From: Alphaproteobacteria bacterium
GTDB lineage: Bacteria > Pseudomonadota > Alphaproteobacteria > Micavibrionales > Micavibrionaceae
Reading direction: 5' to 3'
DNA length: 12,539 nt
Assembly (NCBI GenBank): GCA_023140905.1
Contig: JAGLKS010000014.1
Location: 1-12,539, forward strand
Below, one piece after another: positions 7,210-12,539 of this stretch. Every line of letters starts with the position of its first letter. The first letter of the stretch is position 1. Position numbers and translations under genes: made by a program. Below the pieces are notes generated by a model. It was not told the DNA's origin. It worked only from the letters and a program-made list of their open reading frames with translations, and searched no databases.

Positions 7210-8777
7210 TAGAACCAACCCCCTTGTGAATTATCAAAGTCCTGAACATAATCAGTTTTTCTATTTTCTTCGCGGAAGTCATCATTAAATGAATGACCGC
7301 GTTTCATTTCGTTAGGTTCTTTCTCAGTTGGTCTTTTCTCATCAGGTAAGGCATAGAAAGCAGCAGAGTTTGTATATCTGCCATCGTCAATCAAGTGGTC
7401 GTTTGTCTTGGGAACATTGCCCTTTGAATCTTTGACATAGTTGTTCATCTCAAACTTAAACTTTACGCAACGGTCAGACATGTAGAACTTATGTGCTGCA
7501 ATCTGGTCATTGATTAATGTGATACCAGAATCTTTTTTGTTTTGAGTTTTGTCGGTTGGCATGAAGTTTATGTCTGGGTATATATCTCCGTAATTATTCA
7601 ATACCTCTGTTTGAAACCACAGAGCAGCCTCATCGTAAGTATATGTCCATTCATCTAACCATGGATGAAGCTCGTTAAGTTTTAGAAGTATGCCGTCTTT
7701 GTTGTCTCCATTCTCTATGCATGACTCCATCATTTTTCTTGTTGCCATGTTTGCCGGTGTCTCCTCATAGATTTCATCCATGTGAAAAACCAACTTCTTA
7801 TATTTATGAATGGCAGTAAACAGGACAGCGAAGCACTTGGCACTTCCGGGGTCAGCAGTACAAAAGAAATTCCAATCTTTTTGTGACCTCTCGATAAGTT
7901 TCATCATCTTGTCGAACGGCATAACATGAACAGTGTCATCAAACCTACCAAAGATATGTCTTTTCCCTGACTTAACTCTTTTGGCACAATACTCCCTGAA
8001 CCATTCATCCTCTTTGTTTTGTTTAAACAACTTCCGCTTTTCTTTTCTCAACCATTTTGTACTTACATGCGGATTAGCCCAGGACGGAAAGTTGAACCAT
8101 GCCTCATCAGGTTCATTCTTAGCGAAGTCAGCAAGCTCACAGAATTGATTATCCTCTGCCTCTGGAGGAGTACCGATAATCATAAGAGGAGCTTCATACG
8201 TTAACAGGTTTGGAGACATGGCCTTGTGAAACTCAGGGTGATGATCTTTGAACTCCTCGTAACCAACCCCATGCGGATTAACCCCTCTATAAGCATCATA
8301 GTTGTCAGCTCCGGCTAGTTTAATAAACGAACCATTGAAACCAAACAATATTCTGTAATCAGAGTTACGAGGTCTTATTGAATACTTTTCCTTGATGTTG
8401 TCAGGGTAGAAGTTTGGCAAACGTCCATTATGCCAAAGAAGTTCCCCGGCTTGATTTCCAAACGGAGCAATATAATAAAGTGCAGCGTTTGGAATTGACA
8501 TGGCTATCCTCGAAAGGAAGTACATCATCAATTCCGTCTTACCGAATTTTCTTCCGCACTCAACAAACACAACTGCTCTGCCATCTCGAAATATTGCAAT
8601 GCTGATGACAACCTGTGCAGGGTGCAGAGTAATCATAGCGTTAAGGTCTTGAATTAAACTAGCATGTGTAAGCAATCGCTGATCGAACTCGGTAACAATA
8701 GGCTTCTTTGCGAGAAATTCCTCCTCGATATCATAATCAAAACTAATCTTGTCAAAAAACGACTCAGTGTTACTCAT
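7209..8777 (-). CDS. Terminase large subunit (ATPase and nuclease)
   Basis: This 522-aa protein is the DNA-packaging motor that translocates the genome through the portal and cuts concatemers. The ATPase domain shows Walker A GRKFGKTE at 75-82, Walker B ending in YEEF at 173-176 with Glu174/Glu175, and the coupling motif MIIGTP at 199-204. The C-terminal RNase-H-like nuclease has its three acidic sites at Asp309 (CTADPGSAK), Asp382 (YTYDEAALWF) and Asp464/465 (HLIDDGRY). Length is normal for the family. The ATG overlaps the stop of the preceding 70-aa gene by eight bases and has only a weak GAG-like SD, so coupled translation is likely. The downstream HTH gene starts on the last base of its stop codon. 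Confidence 0.95.
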   Translation of the reverse strand: MSNTESFFDKISFDYDIEEEFLAKKPIVTEFDQRLLTHASLIQDLNAMITLHPAQVVISIAIFRDGRAVVFVECGRKFGKTELMMYFLSRIAMSIPNAALYYIAPFGNQAGELLWHNGRLPNFYPDNIKEKYSIRPRNSDYRILFGFNGSFIKLAGADNYDAYRGVNPHGVGYEEFKDHHPEFHKAMSPNLLTYEAPLMIIGTPPEAEDNQFCELADFAKNEPDEAWFNFPSWANPHVSTKWLRKEKRKLFKQNKEDEWFREYCAKRVKSGKRHIFGRFDDTVHVMPFDKMMKLIERSQKDWNFFCTADPGSAKCFAVLFTAIHKYKKLVFHMDEIYEETPANMATRKMMESCIENGDNKDGILLKLNELHPWLDEWTYTYDEAALWFQTEVLNNYGDIYPDINFMPTDKTQNKKDSGITLINDQIAAHKFYMSDRCVKFKFEMNNYVKDSKGNVPKTNDHLIDDGRYTNSAAFYALPDEKRPTEKEPNEMKRGHSFNDDFREENRKTDYVQDFDNSQGGWF

Positions 8778-8982
8778 CTCTGTAAGTTATAACCTCGTAG
8801 TTGTCGGTTAATGATTGTAGTAGTTTATCAATCTCATTACATGATTCATAAACCTCAACCAGGTCTCCGTTGTTCATGAGAAGTCGTGATCTTTTTTTGT
8901 ATTGCATGACGGTTGAAATGCTATTGGGATTAACAATAACTCTTGAACCATCCTTGGCATTTTTGAGTTTAAGAAATTCCAT
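8770..8982 (-). CDS. Small FlbD-like beta protein
   Basis: The 70-aa product has the pattern of short beta-rich proteins of the FlbD type: MEFLKLKNAKDGSRVIVNP, then a 'Sis.V' turn, then LLMNNGDLVEVYESCNEI, matching the 'L.lTNG....V.Es..ei' signature. FlbD-like proteins occur in flagellar operons, and I believe similar small folds occur in phages with unknown roles, so the name describes a resemblance rather than a function. It starts with a weak AAAAGGTAATAAG SD and overlaps the terminase start by eight bases, so it may serve to couple terminase translation. Its upstream neighbour is a 29-aa membrane peptide ending seven bases earlier. Confidence 0.75.
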   Translation of the reverse strand: MEFLKLKNAKDGSRVIVNPNSISTVMQYKKRSRLLMNNGDLVEVYESCNEIDKLLQSLTDNYEVITYRDE

Positions 8983-8989
8983 TATCTTA

Positions 8990-9079
8990 TTACCTTTTAA
9001 TTATTACCCACAATGTAAAGAGTGAACCGACAACAAAGCCGCCGAGTACACAGAGAGCTGCTATTCCTTCCGCAATCAT
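8990..9079 (-). CDS. 29-aa single-span membrane peptide
   Basis: A very short gene: ATG at 9077-9079, stop TAA at 8990-8992. It encodes MIAEGIAALCVLGG then a Val/Phe/Leu-rich stretch, ending IIKR; nearly the whole peptide is one hydrophobic segment with a basic C-terminus. The ATG overlaps the TGA of the preceding membrane-protein gene as ATGA, and TTAGGA lies just upstream, both typical of coupled phage genes. It also fills what would otherwise be a 93-base hole in an otherwise gap-free operon. No family recognised; small phage membrane peptides can act in lysis, exclusion or host membrane modulation, none of which can be shown here. Confidence 0.65.
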   Translation of the reverse strand: MIAEGIAALCVLGGFVVGSLFTLWVIIKR

Positions 9080-9252
9080 TTCCTAACCTTCTTGGCTATT
9101 GGTGGCACATGGTTAAGGCATCGTATAGCTTCGATATCCTTGTGTTTAAACTCAAGTGCAGCATAATCAACAGAGCTTTTTGATATGATGTAAACGCAAG
9201 AAATAAAACCAATTACGATAACAATAGTATGTAGTAAGTTTTCTGGTTTCAT
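9076..9252 (-). CDS. 58-aa membrane protein
   Basis: Start ATG at 9250-9252, two bases after the TAG of the upstream Cys-rich gene, with a TTTTTGGGGGTAG SD; a longer in-frame start upstream would run through that gene and is rejected. The product has a hydrophobic segment at about residues 8-23 (HTIVIVIGFISCVYIIS), then a charged region with one Cys and one His (EAIRCLNHVPP) and a very basic end (KKVRK). It is probably a single-span protein with a short soluble tail. It overlaps the next, 29-aa gene by ATGA. No family recognised; its neighbours suggest a membrane-related module. Confidence 0.7.
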   Translation of the reverse strand: MKPENLLHTIVIVIGFISCVYIISKSSVDYAALEFKHKDIEAIRCLNHVPPIAKKVRK

Positions 9253-9254
9253 GA

Positions 9255-9470
9255 CTACCCCCAAAAATAGCAAGCTGCGAGAATCGCAACCATTGTTAAA
9301 AAAGACCATGCTGAAACAATTGTGACAACATTTAGAAAGCCGGTCTTTCGAGCATAGTAACCACATGCATTTGCGCTATGGAAATAGTATCCAGATTTAT
9401 GGCAAAACATTTTATTATCACTACTTTTTGTCGGAGCAGTATAATAAACACAATTCTCGCATGATTTCAT
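9255..9470 (-). CDS. Cys-rich zinc-ribbon-like single-span protein (copy 2)
   Basis: The 71-aa product has MKSCENC at the N-terminus, then FCHKSG at residues 22-27 and ACGYY at 35-39: Cys4, Cys7, Cys23 and Cys36 form a four-cysteine set suited to zinc or another metal, with His24 nearby. A hydrophobic stretch at about 46-69 forms one membrane segment. It is a clear paralogue of the gene just upstream: all four cysteines, the CHK.G core and Phe30 are at identical positions. Start ATG follows GGGGGAAAT, ten bases after the upstream stop (TAA). Cytoplasmic Cys-rich head plus membrane anchor is the likely topology; function unknown. Confidence 0.8.
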   Translation of the reverse strand: MKSCENCVYYTAPTKSSDNKMFCHKSGYYFHSANACGYYARKTGFLNVVTIVSAWSFLTMVAILAACYFWG

Positions 9471-9482
9471 ATTTCCCCCAGG

Positions 9483-9701
9483 TTAATTAATTAAGCTCAA
9501 CATTAGCATTGTTGCGATAGCCGATGCGATAAGAACAACCACAAACACAGCACTAAAAAACCCTATGCATAGACGGTATGAGGAGTAATGACCACATGGA
9601 GTAGTGCCCAAGAAGTCTCTACCTAACTTGTGACAGTATATGCTTCTGACTCCGGGAACTGGAGAGACAAAGCTATGCTTGCAATTCTTACAACTTTTCA
9701 T
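9483..9701 (-). CDS. Cys-rich zinc-ribbon-like single-span protein (copy 1)
   Basis: This 72-aa product has Cys4/Cys7 (MKSCKNC), Cys23-His24-Lys25 (YCHKLG) and Cys36-Gly37-His38 (PCGHY), followed by a strong hydrophobic segment at about residues 45-71. The motif C-x2-C-x15-CHK-x-G-x2-F-x5-CG is shared residue for residue in spacing with the next gene downstream, so the pair arose by tandem duplication. ATG at 9699-9701 overlaps the TGA of the 254-aa HTH gene (ATGA) and has a near-perfect GGAGGT SD. Short Cys-rich proteins with this N-terminal 'C.NC' motif are common in phages, usually without known function. Confidence 0.8.
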   Translation of the reverse strand: MKSCKNCKHSFVSPVPGVRSIYCHKLGRDFLGTTPCGHYSSYRLCIGFFSAVFVVVLIASAIATMLMLSLIN

Positions 9702-10462
9702 AAGTTACCTCCATTTTTAAAGTCGTCAAACCCTTCCATAAACTCATCATCCACTGTGGGTTCGCTAAGATTCTTAAACTCTGTCTCTACAGCTTCTCTC
9801 ATAACTGGATCATTGCTTATGATATCCCTTGCTTGTTTCAAGCTCATGCCGGCAACAACCAGAGAGTTTTTGTTAACTGTACTTCCGGGCGTTCTATTCT
9901 TTTCGATATCCTCAAGACATGTCAGCCCTTGTGATAGATGCTTAAGGTCTTTGGCATTAACTCTGCGCCTATCTTTAATCATCCACGAAAGATCATCATC
10001 AACGTCAAACAGCTTGTCCTCCAGCATTTCCTTTTCTTTGTTGAGCATAACCGTAGTGGCTTTAATCAACGGATCATCACTGGCTAGGGCTTTATCAATC
10101 TCTCGCAACCTTTTCTTTGTGGTTTTAAGTTCTTGACGCAAGTTAGAAATCTGAACCTCATTCTTTTTTGAATTGTCGAGGTCAGAGACAAACAGCTTGA
10201 TGGCAATGGACAAACTTTCTATGGCCCAATTCTTTGTCTTGGTAACTTGGAAGTTATAAACCTTCTCCATCTCATCCCGTGCTTTGTCCGGTGAGAGTAG
10301 CCCTAAGCGTTTTAATTCGCTAACTGCTAGTCCAACCTCGTCAAGTCGCAAATGGAGCTGTTTGGCTATCTTTTTGGATGAGTAGCCCATGATTGTGTAA
10401 CGTCTAATCTCCTCAATAACGTCTTTGTTGCCGAGGCTTATAACGTCTTTAGGATTTGCCAT
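9698..10462 (-). CDS. HTH and coiled-coil protein, candidate terminase small subunit
   Basis: The 254-aa product has an N-terminal helix-turn-helix at about residues 15-56: helix VIEEIRRYTIMG, then YSSKKIAKQLHL, then recognition-type helix RLDEVGLAVSELKRLG. A long charged coiled coil follows at about 97-165 (SNLRQELKTTKKRLREID and on). The C-terminus is acidic (VDDEFMEGFDDF). DNA-binding HTH plus coiled-coil oligomerisation plus a tail that could touch a partner is the plan of terminase small subunits, and it lies upstream of the large subunit. It is longer than most, and four small membrane genes intervene, so a transcriptional regulator remains possible. It overlaps the upstream gene by 14 bases; AAGGA precedes the ATG by five bases. 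Confidence 0.75.
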   Translation of the reverse strand: MANPKDVISLGNKDVIEEIRRYTIMGYSSKKIAKQLHLRLDEVGLAVSELKRLGLLSPDKARDEMEKVYNFQVTKTKNWAIESLSIAIKLFVSDLDNSKKNEVQISNLRQELKTTKKRLREIDKALASDDPLIKATTVMLNKEKEMLEDKLFDVDDDLSWMIKDRRRVNAKDLKHLSQGLTCLEDIEKNRTPGSTVNKNSLVVAGMSLKQARDIISNDPVMREAVETEFKNLSEPTVDDEFMEGFDDFKNGGNL

Positions 10463-10862
10463 CTAATTCCTTCTCGATTATTGCCGTACCAAGAGCTTTG
10501 GTAGACTTACCGTGACTCATTGCAAAGTGCATTTTATAATACGTTTCAAACTTTTTGAGTTGTCCGACCTGTGTCTTGAGTACGGCAATCTCGTCTTTTT
10601 GCTTGTTGATAGTGCTGTTCAGTTCTTTGCGTATTCCGGTAACTATATTTGACGACTCGACTGATTTACGAACTTCGTCGACAACGGCTTGAATAGTTCT
10701 CTCAGTGTTGCAGTGACGTGGGATTTCGATGTTGTTGCAGACGCAGAAAAGATTTTCATTTTCAGCAAACTGACTGTGGATGCTCAATGTGAACCCGGGC
10801 AACATTCTTGATAACCCGTTGTTTATTAACTGGTTTAGTTGTTCTGATATTGTTTGTGGCAT
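10449..10862 (-). CDS. 137-aa hypothetical protein with short coiled coil
   Basis: Start ATG at 10860-10862 is set by an ideal AAGGAGG six bases upstream; an in-frame ATG at 10898 lies inside a terminator hairpin and has no comparable SD. The product begins MPQTISEQLNQLINNGL. It has a cluster FCVCNN (Cys40, Cys42) and PRHC (His50, Cys51) that might bind a metal, and a helical or coiled-coil stretch at about 75-108 (STINKQKDEIAVLKTQVGQL). No family recognised. Expression may be controlled by the hairpin just upstream, whose 3' arm can pair with this gene's SD. It overlaps the start of the HTH gene by 14 bases. Confidence 0.75.
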   Translation of the reverse strand: MPQTISEQLNQLINNGLSRMLPGFTLSIHSQFAENENLFCVCNNIEIPRHCNTERTIQAVVDEVRKSVESSNIVTGIRKELNSTINKQKDEIAVLKTQVGQLKKFETYYKMHFAMSHGKSTKALGTAIIEKELDGKS

Positions 10863-10868
10863 TATTCT

Positions 10869-10890
10869 CCTCCTTGAAAAACAAGGGAGG
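10869..10890 (-). promoter_or_regulatory. Alternative hairpin masking the SD of the 137-aa gene
   Basis: The minus-strand segment CCTCCCTTG, loop TTTTT, CAAGGAGG folds as a 5-bp stem CCTTG/CAAGG, extended by CCT/AGG across one bulged C. It uses the same arm as the terminator stem, so the two structures exclude each other. When this one forms, the T-run is in the loop and the SD is hidden; when the terminator forms, the SD is free but transcription may stop. A regulatory role is inference. Confidence 0.45.
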
Positions 10891-10915
10891 CAAAACATTC
10901 TGTCAAACCTCCCTT
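10877..10915 (-). terminator. Intrinsic terminator / possible attenuator
   Basis: On the minus strand, 20 bases after the stop of the 202-aa gene, an 8-bp perfect stem AAGGGAGG/CCTCCCTT with a 17-base loop is followed by GTTTTT, the form of a Rho-independent terminator. It is unusual because it stands only 15 bases before the next start codon, and its 3' arm can alternatively pair with that gene's SD (10869-10876). It should therefore reduce or regulate read-through into the packaging operon. Confidence 0.7.
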
Positions 10916-10935
10916 AACCAAGAACTCAACAAGTC

Positions 10936-11544
10936 TTATGTTGACGGTGCATCTTTGGATTGCTTGAGTTTAATTTCTTTGAATGATTTAACCATGTCCA
11001 GTAAATGCTCAGTGGCATCGGTTTTGGATAAATCGACCTGGGCTATTATCTCCAACATCTTTGTAAGATCATCAGAGTTACCCCAATTCTGTAAATTGTT
11101 GATGCCAAGCCCGACAATCTGCCAATGTCCGTTTTTGATACCTCTCTCAACCATTTGAGTGTAACGCTTAACGGCGTAAGCTCCGACAAGTATTTCAAGC
11201 CCGAGTAAGTCATCAAACCTCATGCCCTTAACTTGACTATCAAGAAGTTTCTTAACCTGTCTCTTTTTCTCGTCCATTATGCTATTCATGAGCAATTCTG
11301 GATCAAAATGCATACTGGTAGTCTTTTCGTAACGCTCAACCGACTCAAGTAGTGCTGATAATGCATTTGTGTAAACGCCCTTGTGATGGTCATCAGACTT
11401 CATCGGAAACGCGCCTTTTTTGTATTCCACAAGACACTCTTTTCTCAATTCCATCAACATTTCATCTTGTTCAGTCAGCTTGTTTTTGGAACCCATATCC
11501 AAAACATTTGATTCGCAACCTGATCCATTTTTGGTTTTTTCCAT
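10936..11544 (-). CDS. 202-aa hypothetical protein, first gene of the leftward operon
   Basis: The start is ATG at 11542-11544, preceded by AAAAAGGAGATTAG, a strong SD. The open frame continues upstream to 11805, but those 87 codons cover the intergenic control region and look non-coding. The product begins MEKTKNGSGCES, is polar, and is predicted mainly helical. It has KRQVKKLLDSQVKGMRFDD at about 115-133 and a mildly hydrophobic segment LLGLEILVGAYAVKRY at about 134-149. The end is Lys-rich (FKEIKLKQSKDAPS). No family recognised. It is separated from the rest of the operon by a terminator-like hairpin, so it may be expressed more strongly or earlier than the genes after it. Confidence 0.75.
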   Translation of the reverse strand: MEKTKNGSGCESNVLDMGSKNKLTEQDEMLMELRKECLVEYKKGAFPMKSDDHHKGVYTNALSALLESVERYEKTTSMHFDPELLMNSIMDEKKRQVKKLLDSQVKGMRFDDLLGLEILVGAYAVKRYTQMVERGIKNGHWQIVGLGINNLQNWGNSDDLTKMLEIIAQVDLSKTDATEHLLDMVKSFKEIKLKQSKDAPST

Positions 11545-11778
11545 GTTTTCTAATCTCCTTTTTATGTAAGTACCCGAATAACTATTAAATGATACTGTCG
11601 AGCTTCGGCACATGCCAGAAAAAAATAGCGTTTTAAGTATCGGAGAATAAAGGGAAATTGAAAGAAAGTTAAAAAGCGGTACTTTTTGTAGTGGACACGA
11701 TAGGGTTACTTTTGTAGGGTTAAATTCGTCAGAGTTGAGATTCGAATTTTCAACAAAAACCATAACGCAGGAGGCAAC
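11545..11778. promoter_or_regulatory. Divergent control region between leftward and rightward operons
   Basis: 234 bases without a gene separate two oppositely oriented operons, so at least one promoter in each direction is expected. For the leftward operon a weak candidate is TTAACT (11667-11672) and TATTCT (11644-11649), 17 bases apart, each matching four of six consensus bases. No convincing rightward sigma-70 promoter was seen; TGGACA at 11692 has only TAGGGT at 17 bases. Operator-like features are TAGGGTTA twice (11701-11708, 11715-11722), an imperfect direct repeat GGTACTTTTTGTAGTGG (11678-11694) and GGTTACTTTTGTAGGG (11704-11719), and AAATTCG/CGAATTT arms (11722-11728, 11743-11749). 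Confidence 0.55.
11722..11754. repeat. Inverted-repeat, operator-like site
   Basis: AAATTCG at 11722-11728 is mirrored by CGAATTT at 11743-11749. Overlapping it, GTTGA (11734-11738) pairs with TCAAC (11750-11754) around the palindrome ATTCGAAT (11740-11747). It stands 25-57 bases before the first rightward start codon, a typical operator position. It may be a repressor site or simply a leader hairpin. Confidence 0.4.
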
Positions 11779-11865
11779 ATGTTTAAAACCTTTCTTTCTA
11801 CACAATCTGCAATATTTACCCTGATTCTACTGTATTTCATGACTTGTGTAGTGAGAGGGGTTTAA
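11779..11865 (+). CDS. 28-aa membrane peptide, first gene of the rightward operon
   Basis: A short gene with a near-perfect SD: AGGAGG then CAAC then ATG at 11779-11781; stop TAA at 11863-11865, one base before the ATG of the next gene. The peptide starts MFKTFLSTQSAIF and continues with a hydrophobic run (TLILLYFMTCVV) ending RGV, enough for one short membrane segment. It could be a real micro-protein or a leader peptide coupling translation of the 79-aa gene. No family recognised. The SD quality and tight spacing are the main evidence. Confidence 0.6.
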   Translation: MFKTFLSTQSAIFTLILLYFMTCVVRGV

Positions 11866-11866
11866 T

Positions 11867-12106
11867 ATGACTAAAGAAACAATAGATTTCGACGACTTAC
11901 TCAAGGAAACTGAAATCCTGAAAAGAAAGGAGAATGAAGCCCGACGAGCAAGGTTCCTTTCGAGTCAGTTATCCGAAAGAAAAAAGAATATAAAAAGGCG
12001 CAAGGGGTCAGAGTTGAGACACTGGTTGTTTCGTAAAGTGGTAAAGATATTGTGGCACAATTCGTCAATAATGAGAGCGTCAAACGGTTACAGGATAGAT
12101 TTATAG
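11867..12106 (+). CDS. Basic 79-aa hypothetical protein
   Basis: Start ATG at 11867, one base after the stop of the 28-aa gene, with GAGAGGGG about six bases upstream. The product starts acidic (ETIDFDDLLKETEIL), then becomes very basic and helical with KRKENEARRARF at about 19-30 and RKKNIKRRKGSELRHWLFRK at about 38-57. It ends in a short hydrophobic and polar stretch. The charge suggests nucleic-acid or membrane-surface binding, but no family is recognised. It is likely an early or accessory phage gene given its orientation opposite to the structural genes. The 51 bases after it hold no gene. Confidence 0.68.
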   Translation: MTKETIDFDDLLKETEILKRKENEARRARFLSSQLSERKKNIKRRKGSELRHWLFRKVVKILWHNSSIMRASNGYRIDL

Positions 12107-12157
12107 AAAGGTTGCGAGATACGCAAGCAATTAACAACAACTCGTGGAGGGTTAAAA

Positions 12158-12484
12158 ATGCTAAAACAAATTATTGAAAGTGAAATCAGAAAACTATTAA
12201 CAAGTGAGACAACTGAGACAGTGGTTGCGCAGTCAGTCTCTAAGAAGCAAATTTTAATTTTACAGCGTGGTTGGATTGTTGTTGGCGACGTAAGAAAAGA
12301 GGGAAATTACTTCATTTCAGAAAACACAAGCGTTATTCGCTCATGGGGAACCAAAAAAGGCATCGGTGAGATTGCTCTTAATGGCCCAACGTCTACAACA
12401 AAGTTAGACCCGTGCGGTGTTCTAAAAGCTCATGAATTAGCCACGGTTGGAATTATTGACTGTGAGGAATCAAAATGGAAGTAA
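12158..12484 (+). CDS. DUF6948-like phage hypothetical protein
   Basis: The 108-aa product has a helical N-terminus (residues 1-20) and then a core reading LILQRGWIVVGDVRKEG (33-49), NTSVIRSWG (56-64), IGEIALNGP (69-77) and a C-terminal ATVGIIDC (95-102). This follows the pattern I recall for the DUF6948 family, 'R..aGV..G.l....V.L.na..iw.W.....l.elA..G....... eii.C', a common small phage protein of unknown function. The match is from memory and loose. Start ATG at 12158 has GGAGGG about seven bases upstream. The next gene probably starts inside its last codons at 12475. Confidence 0.75.
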   Translation: MLKQIIESEIRKLLTSETTETVVAQSVSKKQILILQRGWIVVGDVRKEGNYFISENTSVIRSWGTKKGIGEIALNGPTSTTKLDPCGVLKAHELATVGIIDCEESKWK

Positions 12485-12539
12485 GATGCCTTGGGGACGC
12501 TCACCACGTAAAAGAAAACGGCTACGGCAACGGCAACGG
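12475..12539 (+). CDS. Start of a probable Gly/Asn-repeat protein (runs off right edge)
   Basis: ATG at 12475-12477 overlaps the end of the upstream gene by ten bases and has GAGGAATC about five bases before it. The frame reads MEVRCLGDAHHVKENGYG then NGNG, open to the window end. The repeated 'GYGNGNG' resembles small Gly-rich repeat proteins that I recall seeing in phages near DUF6948-like genes; that link is from memory. A second start at 12486 in another frame reads MPWGRSPRKRKRLRQRQR and is also open to the edge, with a weaker SD. The two cannot be separated with so little sequence. Confidence 0.45.
   Translation, partial: MEVRCLGDAHHVKENGYGNGN

Noticed and set aside
7210..7218. TTG start at 7218 for the HTH gene after terminase
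   Set aside because: The ATG three codons later forms a TAATG junction with a well-spaced SD; the TTG lies within the SD-to-start spacing.
9253..9366. Longer start (9366) for the 58-aa membrane protein
   Set aside because: It would overlap most of the Cys-rich paralogue, whose conserved cysteines show it is the real gene; the ATG at 9252 has its own G-rich SD.
9630..10136. 168-aa open frame on the plus strand
   Set aside because: Antisense to the HTH/coiled-coil gene; Ser/Leu-rich composition is what the complement of a Lys/Glu/Asp-rich coiled-coil gene gives; no SD or operon context.
11591..11641. GATACT/AGTATC inverted arms and GGCACATGCC in the control region
   Set aside because: Arms are only 4-6 bases with a 39-base gap for the outer pair; not distinguishable from chance.
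11545..11805. N-terminal extension of the 202-aa protein by 87 codons (start at 11805)
   Set aside because: It crosses the divergent control region and the start of the 28-aa gene, has unlikely composition, and ignores the strong SD at the ATG of 11544.
11728..12019. 13-base word GTCAGAGTTGAGA at 11728-11740 and 12007-12019
   Set aside because: About one such 13-base match is expected by chance in a window of this size, and the second copy is inside a coding region.

Overview
This window looks like part of a tailed double-stranded DNA bacteriophage or prophage genome. The evidence is an almost gap-free, leftward (minus-strand) head-morphogenesis operon in the canonical order: terminase large subunit, portal, scaffold, major capsid protein, then repeat-rich virion-type proteins. 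The portal is long (701 aa) and resembles the P22-type, so a podovirus-like particle is a reasonable guess, but the tail genes that would settle this lie outside the window. The sequence is moderately AT-rich with strong Shine-Dalgarno (SD) sites. No integrase, tRNA, CRISPR array or insertion sequence was seen, so host and lifestyle cannot be read from it.

Layout from right to left, which is the direction of transcription for most genes. From about 11545 to 11778 lies a divergent control region with short direct and inverted repeats. Leftward from it run an unrecognised 202-aa protein (10936-11544), a terminator or attenuator-like hairpin (10877-10915), an unrecognised 137-aa protein, and a 254-aa helix-turn-helix and coiled-coil protein that could be the terminase small subunit. 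Next is a cluster of four tiny membrane proteins (8990-9701): two are paralogous Cys-rich zinc-ribbon-like proteins with one membrane segment, and one is a previously uncalled 29-aa peptide. A small FlbD-like protein, terminase large subunit (7209-8777), a second HTH-like protein, an 83-aa protein and a two-segment membrane protein follow. The head genes come next: portal (3986-6091), scaffold (2705-3967), major capsid protein (1433-2689), a hairpin, a signal-peptide-bearing FCCH-like repeat protein (184-1380), and the start of another virion-type protein running off the left edge.

Rightward from the control region is a second operon of small genes: a 28-aa membrane peptide with a near-perfect SD (11779-11865), a basic 79-aa protein, a 108-aa protein resembling the DUF6948 phage family, and the start of what may be a Gly/Asn-repeat protein running off the right edge.

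Genes within each operon are joined by ATGA or TAATG overlaps or gaps of a few bases, so translational coupling is probably extensive. The most unusual aspects are: (1) hydrophobic or signal-like leaders on two head-module proteins (scaffold and FCCH-repeat protein), plus a membrane protein between terminase and portal, which raises the possibility of membrane-associated assembly or processing; (2) the tandem Cys-rich membrane micro-proteins; and (3) a hairpin whose descending arm can pair either with an upstream arm (terminator) or with the SD of the next gene.
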